Origin: Gammaproteobacteria bacterium
Lineage (GTDB): Bacteria > Pseudomonadota > Gammaproteobacteria > Arenicellales > Poriferihabitantaceae
NCBI GenBank assembly: GCA_026709505.1
Contig: JAPOSW010000031.1
Span: 1 to 43,512, forward strand
Direction of reading: 5' to 3'
DNA: 43,512 nt
Position numbers and translations under genes: made by a program. Of this stretch, positions 33,301-43,070 are shown piece by piece (within the stretch, counting starts at the first letter, position 1; every line of letters begins with the position of its first letter). Below the pieces are notes generated by a model, which had not been told where the DNA came from, ran no database searches, and saw nothing but the letters and a program-made list of their open reading frames with translations.

Positions 33301-34983
33301 TTAATCGTCTGAATCCGTGGCTTGTCGTTCCAATTGAGCCTTGAGCTTGTCACCAAGCGTGGTAGCCACTTTGGAATCCTTGGAATATTCATGCTTCACG
33401 GCATCCTCAAGATCTGCTTCGAGCTTTCTGATCGAAAGTGATATCTTACGCTCCTTTTTGTCAGCATTGATGATTTTTGCCTCGATTTCATCGCCGACCT
33501 TGAGCACGTTCTTGATATCCTCCACGTGTTCCTTCGAAAGTTCGGATATCCGGATTTGCCCTTCAACATTCGGCGCAAGTTCGATGGTCGCTGACCGCTC
33601 CTTGATCTTGCCCACGACACCATTGACCACGCTGCCTTTCGGGTTTTCTGCAATGTAAGCCTGAAACGGATCCTCGATGGCCTGCTTGAGACCTAGCGCA
33701 ATTCGCTCTCGATCTGGATCAATCGATAAAACAACAACAGTCAGTTCATCACCTTTCTTGAACTCGGTGACAACCTGATCGCCCGGTCGATCCCATGATA
33801 GATCCGAAAGATGGACCAGTCCGTCAACCCCTCCCTCGACACCGATAAACACGCCGAAGTCCGTAATTGAACGAATCTGGCCGGTAATCCGGTCCCCTTT
33901 CTTGTGAATGGCCGCGAACTCCGCCCAGGGGTTGGGTATGCACTGTTTCATGCCGAGCGATATGCGACGCCTCTCCGAATCAATATCAAGGACCATAACC
34001 TCGACTTCATCACCAATGTGACAGACCCTCCCAGGATGGATGTTCTTTTTCGTCCAGTCCATCTCTGACAAATGCACTAGGCCCTCTACGCCTTCCTGAA
34101 GCTCAACGAATGCACCATAGTCGGTGATGTTGGTTACCCGGCCAAACAGCTTGCTCCCGATCGGATGACATTCAGCCAAATCCAGCCAGGGATCCTGGCC
34201 AAGCTGCTTGAGTCCAAGTGAAACACGGCCCTCGTTGCGGTCGAATTTCAGAACACGAACCTCGACTTCGTCTCCTACCGACAAGACCTCGGAGGGATGA
34301 CGGATGCGCTTCCAGGCAATATCGGTAATATGCAGCAACCCGTCAAGACCTCCCAAATTGACGAATGCGCCATAATCGGTCAGGTTCTTGACGATACCGT
34401 TGACGATTTGCCCCTCTTGCAGGGTTTCGAGCAGCTTTTCACGTTCTTCAACCAGCTCGTTTTCAACGATAGCGCGCCGTGAAACTACGATATTGTTCTT
34501 GTTCTGGTCAAGCTTGATCACCTTGAACTCAAGGTCGCGGCCTTCGATGTATGCGGAATCCTTGATTGGGCGAATGTCAACCAGCGAACCCGGAAGAAAC
34601 GCACGCAGACCATAAAGATCAACCGTGAACCCGCCCTTCACTTTACCGGCAATCATGCCGCTGACAATCTTGTCGTTCTCATAGGCTTCAGCTACTTCCG
34701 CCCATGCCCTGACGCGCATCGCTTTTTCTCTCGAGACCCGGGTGCTTCCATTGCCGTCTTCAACCGCCTCAAGTGCAACCTCAACGCGATCGCCTATGGT
34801 AACGGTCAAGTCGCCGGAGGCATTCTTGAATTCATTTGCCGGAACTTCTGCATCAGATTTGAGACCAACACTGATAATCACATAGTCATCATTGGCCTCC
34901 ATGACATCGCCCATGATCAGCTCACCGGGCTTCATCTCGACAGCATCCATGCTCTCATTCAATAACGCTTCAAAATTTTCCAT
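33301..34983 (-). CDS. rpsA: 30S ribosomal protein S1
   Basis: A 560-residue S1 with six S1 (OB-fold) repeats at roughly residues 20-86, 107-172, 190-260, 275-345, 362-432 and 449-519. Repeats 3-5 carry the typical V-x-N-x-T-D-Y/F-G-A-F-V-x-L and G-L-L/V-H-x-S/T-D/E blocks ([40 protein letters not shown]). S1 unwinds mRNA and helps load it on the 30S subunit. The start ATG lacks a Shine-Dalgarno sequence, as expected for this autoregulated gene. Cotranscription with cmk upstream and ihfB downstream is likely. Confidence 0.97.
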   Translation of the reverse strand: MENFEALLNESMDAVEMKPGELIMGDVMEANDDYVIISVGLKSDAEVPANEFKNASGDLTVTIGDRVEVALEAVEDGNGSTRVSREKAMRVRAWAEVAEAYENDKIVSGMIAGKVKGGFTVDLYGLRAFLPGSLVDIRPIKDSAYIEGRDLEFKVIKLDQNKNNIVVSRRAIVENELVEEREKLLETLQEGQIVNGIVKNLTDYGAFVNLGGLDGLLHITDIAWKRIRHPSEVLSVGDEVEVRVLKFDRNEGRVSLGLKQLGQDPWLDLAECHPIGSKLFGRVTNITDYGAFVELQEGVEGLVHLSEMDWTKKNIHPGRVCHIGDEVEVMVLDIDSERRRISLGMKQCIPNPWAEFAAIHKKGDRITGQIRSITDFGVFIGVEGGVDGLVHLSDLSWDRPGDQVVTEFKKGDELTVVVLSIDPDRERIALGLKQAIEDPFQAYIAENPKGSVVNGVVGKIKERSATIELAPNVEGQIRISELSKEHVEDIKNVLKVGDEIEAKIINADKKERKISLSIRKLEADLEDAVKHEYSKDSKVATTLGDKLKAQLERQATDSDD

Positions 34984-35180
34984 CAGTCAATTTGTAAAAA
35001 TTTATTTCCCGACTCATTGCAAGATGGGATGTTCCCGACTCAAGCAATCGGCAGGGAAATGCTCAATGGTAAAAAAACATGTCTGGTCGGATAAATTTGG
35101 CGTAAACGCATGAGCTTGCCTCATTCATGCCGATTCAGACACCCCAAAATAAACATGCTTCATGGCACGCAGGCTCCTCA
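34984..35180 (-). promoter_or_regulatory. rpsA leader without Shine-Dalgarno, with an 11-bp direct repeat
   Basis: The 197 bases between cmk and rpsA include two copies of TGAGTCGGGAA on the coding strand (35006-35016 and 35032-35042), 26 bases apart. The sequence before the ATG reads AAATTGACTG with no Shine-Dalgarno. In E. coli the rpsA start region also lacks a strong site and is folded for autoregulation by S1; a similar role here is inferred. Confidence 0.45.
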
Positions 35181-35864
35181 TCAGGATATTTTCAAACATC
35201 TCCTGACTTCTTCAAGCACCACTGAAACCACATTACTGATACTCATATCAGTCGTATCAATGACTGTGGCATCCTCGGCAGGTTTAAGCGGGGAAGCCTT
35301 GCGCATCGCATCACGCTTGTCACGCTCGGCGATTTCGCGAAGCAGATTCTCGATTTTAACATCGAAACCTTTTTCTCTCAACTGTTTATAGCGACGCTCT
35401 GCCCTTTTCTCCGGATTCGCCGTAATAAAAAGCTTGCACACCGCATCGGGAAAGACCACACTACCCATATCCCTGCCATCACTAACCAGACCCGGAGGGC
35501 GGGCCTGCTTGCGCTGCCACTCCAGCAGCGAGCGCCTGACCTCCGGAATCGGAGAGATACGGGATGCGCGATCAGCCGCGCCTTCCGTCCGAATCAGACC
35601 CTCAACATTCTGGCCGGCCAGAACAATTCCCTGCTCCTGAAACTCGATGTCAAGATCATGTGTCAGAGCCACCAGGCCCGGCACATCATCCTCACGAACC
35701 TGATTCACATGTGCCAGATATCCCAGCACTCGATAGATGGCGCCACTGTCAAGATAGTGCCAGCCAAAGTGGCGAGCCACGGCAGTTGAAACCGTACCCT
35801 TGCCTGAACCGCCCGGACCGTCTATGGCTACCACGGGAACCTGCGGTGCTGATTGCCCTGTCAT
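35181..35864 (-). CDS. cmk: Cytidylate kinase
   Basis: A 227-residue CMP/dCMP kinase, the same length as the E. coli enzyme. The P-loop is in VVAIDGPGGSGKGTVSTAVA, followed by HYLDSGAIYR. The nucleotide-binding GRDMGSVVFPDAVCKLFITA and the lid region ERRYKQLREKGFD are clear, and DTTDMSISNVV closes the domain. The ATG at 35864 overlaps the aroA stop by four bases (ATGA), indicating translational coupling; the frame is open further upstream but inside aroA. Confidence 0.96.
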   Translation of the reverse strand: MTGQSAPQVPVVAIDGPGGSGKGTVSTAVARHFGWHYLDSGAIYRVLGYLAHVNQVREDDVPGLVALTHDLDIEFQEQGIVLAGQNVEGLIRTEGAADRASRISPIPEVRRSLLEWQRKQARPPGLVSDGRDMGSVVFPDAVCKLFITANPEKRAERRYKQLREKGFDVKIENLLREIAERDKRDAMRKASPLKPAEDATVIDTTDMSISNVVSVVLEEVRRCLKIS

Positions 35865-37174
35865 TCGAGAGTAATCCCCATTCCTGCCTGATTTGCCAGC
35901 TCGATAAAATTGGGGAAAGAAGTCGCGACATTGCTGCATTTCATGATTCTGGCATCTCCTTCGGCAACCGCCCCCGCTACACTGAAGGCCATTGCAATTC
36001 GGTGATCTTCATGACTGTCAATTTCTGCAGGCCTGAATTTCCCTCCCTGAATCCTCATTCCGTCCATCCGCTCTTCGGCTTCAATGCCGAGCCGCTGCAA
36101 GCCCTCGGCAACAGCCTTGATCCGATCACTTTCCTTGACCCTCAACTCTTCAGCACCATGGATGGTCGTCTCTCCTTTTGCGGCGGCCGCTGCAATGCAG
36201 ATGACCGGAATCTCATCGATCGCAAGCGCCACATCGTCCCCGGAGATTTCACATCCGGCAAGTTCCGAGCTGGAAATCACCAGATCGGCGACTTCCTCGC
36301 CCCCCTGCATTCTTGCATTTTCAATCTTGATATCCGCACCCATGCGTCTTAGTATTGTCAAAATCCCGGTTCGCCGTGGATTTATTCCGACGTCATTCAG
36401 TCGCAATCGACTATCTGGAACAATGAGCGCTGCCACCATAAAAAACGCGGCTGAGGAAATATCCGCCGGAACCTGGACATGCGTTGCAGTCAGCGCATGT
36501 CCGCCCTCAAGGCAAATTTCCGTACCAGAAACCATAACCGGATACCCAAAGCCAGCCAGCATCGTTTCAGTATGGTCTCGGGTTGGTGCCGTTTCAATAA
36601 ACCGTGTCTCTCCACTTGCTCTCAAGCCCGCCAGAAGCACCGATGACTTGACCTGTGCAGACACAACGGGAGGATGAAACTCAATTCCTGAAAGTCTCTC
36701 GCAAGGCTCGATCGACAACGGAGGCTTGCCTCCTGCCGAGTGGATGACCGCTCCCATTTGCGTTAACGGCTCGATGATTCGGGACATCGGGCGTTTCGAC
36801 AGGGATGCGTCTCCGGTCAAGGTCGAAGCAAACTGCTGGCTCGACAGCAGACCGGCAATCAGTCGAAATGCCGTCCCGGAATTGCCTAGATCCAGATCCT
36901 GATCTGGCGCACGAAGACCATCTAGCCCGACTCCATCTATGGTGTATATCGGATCATGTCCTTCCATGCTCCGAACAATGTCCACACCCATGGCCCTGAA
37001 TGCCCGAATACTCGCCAGAACATCTTCGCCTTCCAGGAGGTTTTCAATGCGAGTCTTTCCATTGGCAATGGACCCCAATATCACTGAACGATGCGATATG
37101 GACTTGTCGCTGGCAACCCTCAATTGCCCTTGAAGCCCCTTTGAAGGATGTGTATGAAATATCAAGCTGCTCAC
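35861..37174 (-). CDS. aroA: 3-phosphoshikimate 1-carboxyvinyltransferase (EPSP synthase)
   Basis: A 437-residue EPSP synthase of the shikimate pathway, which joins PEP to shikimate 3-phosphate. The substrate-binding VASDKSISHRSVILG lies near the N-terminus, DLGNSGTAFRLIAGLL is the PEP loop region, and RPMSRIIEPLTQMGA, AADISSAAFF-like (VPADISSAAFFMVAA), ELRVKESDRIKAVAEGLQRL and DSHEDHRIAMAFSVAG are diagnostic. The start is taken as GTG at 37174, with AGGT 6 bases upstream and 34 bases after the tyrA stop; the frame is open to 37294 inside tyrA. In Pseudomonas tyrA and aroA are fused; here they are separate genes. Confidence 0.94.
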   Translation of the reverse strand: MSSLIFHTHPSKGLQGQLRVASDKSISHRSVILGSIANGKTRIENLLEGEDVLASIRAFRAMGVDIVRSMEGHDPIYTIDGVGLDGLRAPDQDLDLGNSGTAFRLIAGLLSSQQFASTLTGDASLSKRPMSRIIEPLTQMGAVIHSAGGKPPLSIEPCERLSGIEFHPPVVSAQVKSSVLLAGLRASGETRFIETAPTRDHTETMLAGFGYPVMVSGTEICLEGGHALTATHVQVPADISSAAFFMVAALIVPDSRLRLNDVGINPRRTGILTILRRMGADIKIENARMQGGEEVADLVISSSELAGCEISGDDVALAIDEIPVICIAAAAAKGETTIHGAEELRVKESDRIKAVAEGLQRLGIEAEERMDGMRIQGGKFRPAEIDSHEDHRIAMAFSVAGAVAEGDARIMKCSNVATSFPNFIELANQAGMGITLE

Positions 37175-37208
37175 CAGATGACCTAACCGTATCTGTGCCC
37201 TTTGACCG

Positions 37209-38102
37209 TTATTCGCCTGGACTTCTTTTCTCCGCAACCAGTGACCGGGCCTGGCGCGCATCCTTGAACAGTTTCTCCAGGCTGGAGCCTTCACCGTTTT
37301 GAATCATCATGGCAATGTCTTCAAGCCGGCTTTGAAATCGACGAATGTCCTTCATCAGGCTATCCTTGTTCATGATGGAAATGTCTTTCCACATTTCGGG
37401 GTCGCTTGATGCGGTTCTCGTGAAATCATAAAATCCGCCCGCAGTCATCCGATAGCAACGCTCAGACTTGGCATCATTGGCCAGATAGTCCATCATCGCA
37501 TAGGCCAGAATATGCGGCAGATGACTGGTCAGGGATAACACCGCATCATGCTCCAGTCGATCCATGAGAATGATTGACGCGCCCGTCACCAGCCACATCT
37601 TCCTTACTGTCTCGATTGCCTCGGAATCAGTGTCCCCGTCGGGGGTCAGCACGACATTGTGATTCTGAAACAGCCCGGCACTTGCCGCATCAATGCCGGA
37701 CCTTTCCCGTCCTGCGATCGGATGACCCGGCACAAAATTCCTGTACTGCTCTTTCAGGCACTGCCTGGCGGTGAGCATGATATCCTGCTTGACGCTCCCG
37801 ACATCGGTGATGATTGCGTCCTTTGGCGGGTCCGCTGACAGCTCGTGCAGATAATGGTTGATCGTATTGACCGGTGTCGCAAGCACTATCATGTCTGCAT
37901 CCTGTGCAACATCAACGAGTTCGGAGGCTACGCGATCAATGGCGCCGGCTTCCATGGCCTTGTCCAGATTGACCCTGCTGCGTCCAACACCAACGATTTC
38001 GCCCACTGCGCCAACATGGCGCAATGCCAGCGCCAAGGATCCTCCAATCAAGCCCGCTCCCACGATGACGAGCTTCCGTATCAGGGGAATACCATTATTC
38101 AT
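37209..38102 (-). CDS. tyrA: Prephenate/arogenate dehydrogenase
   Basis: A 297-residue TyrA that oxidatively decarboxylates prephenate (or arogenate) toward tyrosine. The NAD-binding VIVGAGLIGGSLALALRHVG is near the N-terminus; ITDVGSVKQDI, FVPGHPIAGRERSGIDAA and LTSHLPHILAYAMMDYL are family motifs, with the helical C-terminal domain after residue 180. There is no chorismate mutase domain, so it is the monofunctional type, which fits the CM domain being in PheA. The ATG at 38102 is preferred to a TTG three codons earlier. Substrate preference cannot be read from sequence. Confidence 0.93.
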   Translation of the reverse strand: MNNGIPLIRKLVIVGAGLIGGSLALALRHVGAVGEIVGVGRSRVNLDKAMEAGAIDRVASELVDVAQDADMIVLATPVNTINHYLHELSADPPKDAIITDVGSVKQDIMLTARQCLKEQYRNFVPGHPIAGRERSGIDAASAGLFQNHNVVLTPDGDTDSEAIETVRKMWLVTGASIILMDRLEHDAVLSLTSHLPHILAYAMMDYLANDAKSERCYRMTAGGFYDFTRTASSDPEMWKDISIMNKDSLMKDIRRFQSRLEDIAMMIQNGEGSSLEKLFKDARQARSLVAEKRSPGE

Positions 38103-38417
38103 TCGCGTCAATCAAGATATAGCAGTTTCTATCTGTCCGGGCTTCTCTCGCGGCTTCTCCGGGAAAGTCTTGTATCCAATATGCCCGATTGTCACTCATG
38201 GGTATTTAGAAATGCTGCCCTTTACTTATATAGTCCATGCTTATTTCAGGCCCTTTTGCATGAAGCAGGATACCGGAAGCTCTCAGTTCCGGGGTTGAGC
38301 ATGATGACTGCTCCATCTGGAGGCGGATGAGAACAATTCCATCAGATCCCGGTTGCCGACAGTGCTTTGACCTGAAGGTGCGGACATGCCAAAATGCAAT
38401 TTCAAGCCTGACCCTGG
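38103..38417. other. Gap between pheA and tyrA where hisC2 often lies
   Basis: No credible gene is visible. A small hairpin, CCGGAA/TTCCGG, lies near 38273-38292. In many gammaproteobacteria a histidinol-phosphate/aromatic aminotransferase gene occupies this position; I find no trace of its motifs. Confidence 0.4.
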
Positions 38418-39506
38418 TCACAAGGCGGCGGGATATGATCCCAGATTCTTGTAGAAACCTGCTTTGGAGCGAAGAATTTGCAAGGCCCGCTCAACATGCT
38501 CTTCGTCCTGATGCCCGACAATGTCAATAAAGAAAACATAGGCCCAAAGCCCGACCCTGGACGGCCTGGATTCGAGACGGGTCATGTCGACTTTTTCGGT
38601 CAGCAGGGGAACCAGCAGTTCGACCAGGGCACCCGGCTTGTTGACGGCAGCAATAATAAGCGAGGTCTTGTCTTTGCCGCTCTGAGGCGTTGGCCGCTTG
38701 GACAGCACCAGAAAACGGGTAGAGTTGCCGGGATCGTCTTCGATATTCTTGGCCAGGACCTTGAGCCTGTAGCGATCAGCCGCGATTTCACTCGCAATGG
38801 CCGCACTCTGGTGGTTTTCCGCAGCCTTAACCGCTGCATCGGCATTGCTGCCGACCGGCATTCTCTCAGCAGCCGGGCAATTTTCCTCGATCCATTCGCG
38901 ACATTGTCCCAGTGACTGGGTATGTCCGTAAATCACCTTGACCTGATCCAGAGATTCAGCGTTGCCGAGCAAACAGTGGTGAATTTCGAGATTGATTTCT
39001 CCGCACACCGTAAGCATGGTAGTACAAAGACGATCCAGCGTTCCGGTCACTCCCCCTTCGGTTGAATTTTCAACCGGCACTACGGAAAAATCAGTTGATC
39101 CCGTCTCGGTGGCCTTGAAGATTTCGTCAATCGTTGGATGGTCGGTGACATGCACGGCCTGACCAAAGTGCTTGCGTGCAGCCGCTTCCGTGTAGGTGCC
39201 TGGCGGACCCAGTACGGAAACCGACATCTCGGACTCCGAGTGCCGGGTAATGGACATGATTTCCCGGAAAAGACTCTCAATCGCCGTGTCCGACATATGG
39301 CCATCTCGATTCAACTCCTGCAGCCGCCGTAAAACCTGTGCCTCGCGCTCTGGACGATAGTATGCGGAATTTTGCTGCTCGTGCTTGATATCGGCAATCT
39401 TGGCTGCCACAGCAAGTCTTTGATTCATCAGCTTGAGGATTTCCAGGTCAATGCCATCGATCTGATCCCGGAAGTCGGATATCGATTTTTGTGTCTCTTT
39501 TGCCAT
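38418..39506 (-). CDS. pheA: Bifunctional chorismate mutase / prephenate dehydratase (P-protein)
   Basis: A 362-residue P-protein that makes phenylpyruvate from chorismate. The AroQ mutase domain (about 8-90) includes DFRDQIDGIDLEILKLMNQR and YRPEREAQVLRRL. The dehydratase domain begins VSVLGPPGTYTEAAARKHFG and has VPVENSTEGGVTGTLD and the catalytic N-S-T-R-F motif in DDPGNSTRFLVLS. The C-terminal ACT domain has NKPGALVELLVPL and the phenylalanine-binding L-E-S-R-P. Its ATG shares one base with the gyrA stop (TAATG), so the serC gene that commonly lies between them is absent. Confidence 0.96.
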   Translation of the reverse strand: MAKETQKSISDFRDQIDGIDLEILKLMNQRLAVAAKIADIKHEQQNSAYYRPEREAQVLRRLQELNRDGHMSDTAIESLFREIMSITRHSESEMSVSVLGPPGTYTEAAARKHFGQAVHVTDHPTIDEIFKATETGSTDFSVVPVENSTEGGVTGTLDRLCTTMLTVCGEINLEIHHCLLGNAESLDQVKVIYGHTQSLGQCREWIEENCPAAERMPVGSNADAAVKAAENHQSAAIASEIAADRYRLKVLAKNIEDDPGNSTRFLVLSKRPTPQSGKDKTSLIIAAVNKPGALVELLVPLLTEKVDMTRLESRPSRVGLWAYVFFIDIVGHQDEEHVERALQILRSKAGFYKNLGSYPAAL

Positions 39507-42151
39507 TAATCACCCAGCTTGCCGCCTGCTTCAGCATCGTCTCTTGCGAGAGCGCCATCTTGCTGTTCGTCCTCTGCTTCCACCTCATCCGGTTCGACAA
39601 TCTTGGTCATGCTGACCAGTGTGTCTTCTTCAGCGAGGGAAATCAGTCGAACGCCCTGGGTATTTCGTCCAATCACCGATATGTCTCCGACGTTGGTGCG
39701 AATCAAGGTGCCGCCATTGGTGATCATCATGACCTCGTCTTCGTTCTCGACCACATGCGCCGCGACCACCTTGCCATTGCGATTGCTGGTTTTTATGGCG
39801 ATAACTCCCTTGCCTGCCCGCCCTTTGCAGGGATAATCATTGACCGAGGTCCTGTTCCCGTATCCGTTTTTGGTGCAAATCAGAATGGTTGATGCCAAAT
39901 CCTCCGATACATCGGCCGATTCAACGGCAGGGGGCAGAATTGCCATTGAAATCACCCGGGCATCATTGCCAAGCCGAATCCCGCGTACGCCGCGCGCCGT
40001 TCGCCCCATGGTCCGCAATCTGGATTCAGAAAACCGAATGGCCCGCCCCTCGTTGCTGAACAGTAGAATATCCCGGGATCCATCGGTAAGCGCAACATCA
40101 ATCAGGTAGTCGTCCTCAAGAAGGCTGACCGCAATCAACCCTGTACTGCGAGCCCTTGAAAATGCCTTCATCTCGCAGCGCTTGATGATGCCCCGGGAAG
40201 TAACCATAACCAGGGTTTTTTCCTGATCCTGCTCGCTTATCGGCAAGACTGCCGTGATCTGCTCATCGACCGCCAGTGGCAGTAGATTGACCAGTGGCTT
40301 GCCGCGAGCCTGTCGCCCCGCCTGGGGAAACTCATAGGTTTTCAGCCAGTAGACCTTGCCTGCGCTTGAAAAGCACAGAATCGTTTCGTGCGAGTTGGCG
40401 ACGAACATCCGCTCAACGAAATCCTCTTCCTTGGTGCGGGTTGCAATCTTGCCTTTGCCTCCCCGCTTCTGCGAGGTGTATTCGGAAACTTTCTGGGCTT
40501 TTGCATAGCCTTCACGAGAAATGGTGACAACCAGGTCTTCCACGGGAATCAGGTCTGCCAGAGTGAGGTCAACCACGCCCTCGGCAATTTCAGTTCGCCG
40601 TGGTTCGTGAAACGCCTCCCTGATTGCTTCCAGTTCCTGGCAAATCACCTCCAGCAATCGATCTGGATTCTCCAGAATATTCAACAGTTCGCGAATTTGC
40701 TCAATGATCCCCGTGTACTCCTTGATGATTTTCTCGCGTTCAAGTCCGGTCAATCGCTGTAGCCGCAAATCAAGTATGGCCTGTGCCTGCTCGGCAGTGA
40801 GTTGATATCCTTCAGTGTTAATGCCGTATTTTTCATCCAGCCCAAGAGGTCTTGACAGCGAGCTGTCACTCTTCGAGACCAGTTCCTCGACCACACCCGG
40901 GTTCCAGAACCGTTCGAGCAGCTTCTCCTTGGCTTCGGCTGGATTGCCTGCCGCACGGATTAATGCAATAACCTCATCGACATTCGACAGGGCAACGGCC
41001 AGACCTTCAAGTGTATGGGCCCGGCCCCTGGCCTTTGCCAGTTCGAACAGGGTTCTTCGGGTCACCACTTCACGGCGATGCGCGACAAATTTCTCGATAA
41101 TCTCTTTCAGCCCGAACAGATTGGGCTGATTCTCGTTCAGCGCCACCATGTTGATGCCGAACACAGTCTGCATCCGGGTCTGCGAGTACAGATTGTTGAG
41201 CAGCACTTCTGCCTGCTCGCCACGCTTGACCTCTATCACCATCCGCATTCCGGATTTATCCGACTCATCACGAAGCGCGGCGATGCCTTCAATGCGCTTG
41301 TTTCGATGCAGTTCTCCGATTTTCTCCAGCAGGTGCGCCTTGTTGACCTGATAGGGCAGTTCATGAACGAGAATGCACTCGCGGCCATTATCGAGTACTT
41401 GAATTTCGGCCTTGGCGCGCACGATCACGCGGCCCCGACCAGTCTCGTACGCCTCGCGGATTCCTTGCGACCCCAGGATAATGCCAGCGGTAGGGAAGTC
41501 CGGCCCCGGCAGGTATTCCATCAATTCGCCGACCGTCAGGTCCGGGTCCCTGATCAGGGCCAGGCAGGCATCGATGGTCTCGCCCAGATTATGCGGCGGG
41601 ATATTGGTCGCCATGCCTACGGCAATCCCGGCAGACCCATTGATCAACAGGTTCGGAATGCGAGTCGGCAAGACCAGCGGCTGCATTTCGGTATCATCGT
41701 AGTTGGGACCAAAATCCACCGTTTCCCTGTCGATATCGGTCAGCAGCTCATGAGCGATTTTGGACAGGCGAATTTCCGTATAGCGCATGGCTGCGGGAGC
41801 ATCGCCATCAACCGACCCGAAGTTTCCCTGCCCATCAATCAGGGTGTAGCGCATGGAAAAGGTCTGGGCCAGGCGCACAATCGTGTCATACACCGCACTG
41901 TCTCCATGTGGGTGGTACTTGCCAATCACCTCGCCGACGATGCGGGCCGACTTCTTGTAAGGCTTGTTCCAGTCATTCCCTGATTCAAGCATGGCGTAGA
42001 GGACTCGACGGTGCACGGGCTTAAGTCCATCCCGAAGGTCGGGCAAAGCGCGGCCCACGATTACGCTCATGGCGTAATCCAGATAGGATTGCCGCATTTC
42101 CTTCTCAAGATTGGCCGGAAGCGTTTCTAATGCAAAAGGAATGTCATTCAT
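39506..42151 (-). CDS. gyrA: DNA gyrase subunit A
   Basis: An 881-residue GyrA (E. coli 875), the DNA-breaking and rejoining subunit of gyrase. [20 protein letters not shown] opens the core; the active-site Tyr is Tyr124 in [12 protein letters not shown]. The quinolone-resistance region reads [18 protein letters not shown], with Ser85 and Asp89 (E. coli Ser83/Asp87), the quinolone-sensitive residues. The C-terminal beta-pinwheel carries the GyrA box SQKRGGKGK, which distinguishes it from ParC. The tail is acidic. The ATG at 42151 is chosen over an upstream TTG (42199). Confidence 0.97.
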   Translation of the reverse strand: MNDIPFALETLPANLEKEMRQSYLDYAMSVIVGRALPDLRDGLKPVHRRVLYAMLESGNDWNKPYKKSARIVGEVIGKYHPHGDSAVYDTIVRLAQTFSMRYTLIDGQGNFGSVDGDAPAAMRYTEIRLSKIAHELLTDIDRETVDFGPNYDDTEMQPLVLPTRIPNLLINGSAGIAVGMATNIPPHNLGETIDACLALIRDPDLTVGELMEYLPGPDFPTAGIILGSQGIREAYETGRGRVIVRAKAEIQVLDNGRECILVHELPYQVNKAHLLEKIGELHRNKRIEGIAALRDESDKSGMRMVIEVKRGEQAEVLLNNLYSQTRMQTVFGINMVALNENQPNLFGLKEIIEKFVAHRREVVTRRTLFELAKARGRAHTLEGLAVALSNVDEVIALIRAAGNPAEAKEKLLERFWNPGVVEELVSKSDSSLSRPLGLDEKYGINTEGYQLTAEQAQAILDLRLQRLTGLEREKIIKEYTGIIEQIRELLNILENPDRLLEVICQELEAIREAFHEPRRTEIAEGVVDLTLADLIPVEDLVVTISREGYAKAQKVSEYTSQKRGGKGKIATRTKEEDFVERMFVANSHETILCFSSAGKVYWLKTYEFPQAGRQARGKPLVNLLPLAVDEQITAVLPISEQDQEKTLVMVTSRGIIKRCEMKAFSRARSTGLIAVSLLEDDYLIDVALTDGSRDILLFSNEGRAIRFSESRLRTMGRTARGVRGIRLGNDARVISMAILPPAVESADVSEDLASTILICTKNGYGNRTSVNDYPCKGRAGKGVIAIKTSNRNGKVVAAHVVENEDEVMMITNGGTLIRTNVGDISVIGRNTQGVRLISLAEEDTLVSMTKIVEPDEVEAEDEQQDGALARDDAEAGGKLGD

Positions 42152-42272
42152 GAAGGAAAAGTCATAGAAGACCAGGCCCGCCGCATGCAAATCCAGCAAT
42201 ACAGGGGTTCAATAAACGGAACGGATACGCAAGGCTTGAAGTGGTTTTTTGAGGAGTTATCCTGAAAAATGA

Positions 42273-42281
42273 ATTATAGCA
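42273..42281 (-). promoter_or_regulatory. Extended -10 promoter element, likely for gyrA
   Basis: The minus strand reads TGCTATAAT: a consensus TATAAT with the TG of an extended -10, about 120 bases before the gyrA start. No good -35 hexamer lies 16-18 bases upstream, which extended -10 promoters can tolerate. Confidence 0.5.
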
Positions 42282-43070
42282 TGTCCAGCACTTCAAATTG
42301 GACCCAATACCGATAAAAACGCATCCAGCAAACTGTTCAGTGCTCCTTGTCCTGAGACGCTGTAGACAGATTGAGGGGCCAGGTTCTACTATTTGATCGC
42401 GAGTCGAATGCCGGTAGTGGATCACTTTGACTCCGGATTCATTTTCAGGGGGAAAAGCTGTTAATGATGCCGGTGATTGTAACAGCTCCTGGTTAAATGA
42501 TCTGGAGAAAGCCACGAAAAGACTGATGAGCACCCTCAATAAATTAACAGCGCCTGCTGCGGCATTCACGCTGCCGGGCCGCAACCGGATCTGTGGCGCA
42601 GCATGAATCGATGACCCTCAAGAACCGCATTCACGCTGGAAAATATCCGAACCGTTCCATCTACCCGAGTTCTGGTTCCGGCAGCATATTTTCCGAGAAG
42701 TCGTCATTACCCACCATAGCGCAAACTTCTGTTGCGGGGGTGTTGGTGCCCAGGCAATGAAATGCATCATGCTGACACAGGGGCTGCTTCCCTGTTCGCC
42801 GAGATCGTAAAAACCCCTAATCCCGAAAAGAAACCAGTCTCCTGCAAACCTGTTTGCCGTCTCGGGGCGATAACCTTTAAATCAATGCGCAGACCGGTAT
42901 CCTCATCCTCACCACTGTTCATGACTTTCATCGTTCCTTTGCGTTCAATTTCCCGGGCATATTTTGGTTCGAATGTGTCGTGGTCTCACCGAATAATCCG
43001 CATTGACTGATATCCCATGTTTGGTACGCGTATGGAAGTCTAGCAAGTCGTTTTCATTCAATTTGAGGTT
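42282..43070. other. Region between gyrA and the recombinase, no supported gene
   Basis: About 790 bases with no recognised gene. A minus-strand frame at 42767-42931 could encode 54 residues (MKVMNSGEDEDTGLRIDLKV...) and is open further upstream as FEPKYAREIERKG, which looks protein-like but matches nothing I know. It may be a remnant of accessory DNA associated with the adjacent recombinase. Confidence 0.35.

Noticed and set aside
38206-38421. 71-codon minus-strand frame in the pheA-tyrA gap
   Set aside because: It shows no aminotransferase or other motif and is Arg/Ser-rich, as expected of non-coding sequence.
41015-41983. 322-codon plus-strand open frame inside gyrA
   Set aside because: It is the antisense of a strongly conserved gyrA region, and the length follows from gyrA codon bias.
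42162-42584. 140-codon minus-strand open frame upstream of gyrA
   Set aside because: It overlaps the gyrA promoter and start in another frame and has no family features.
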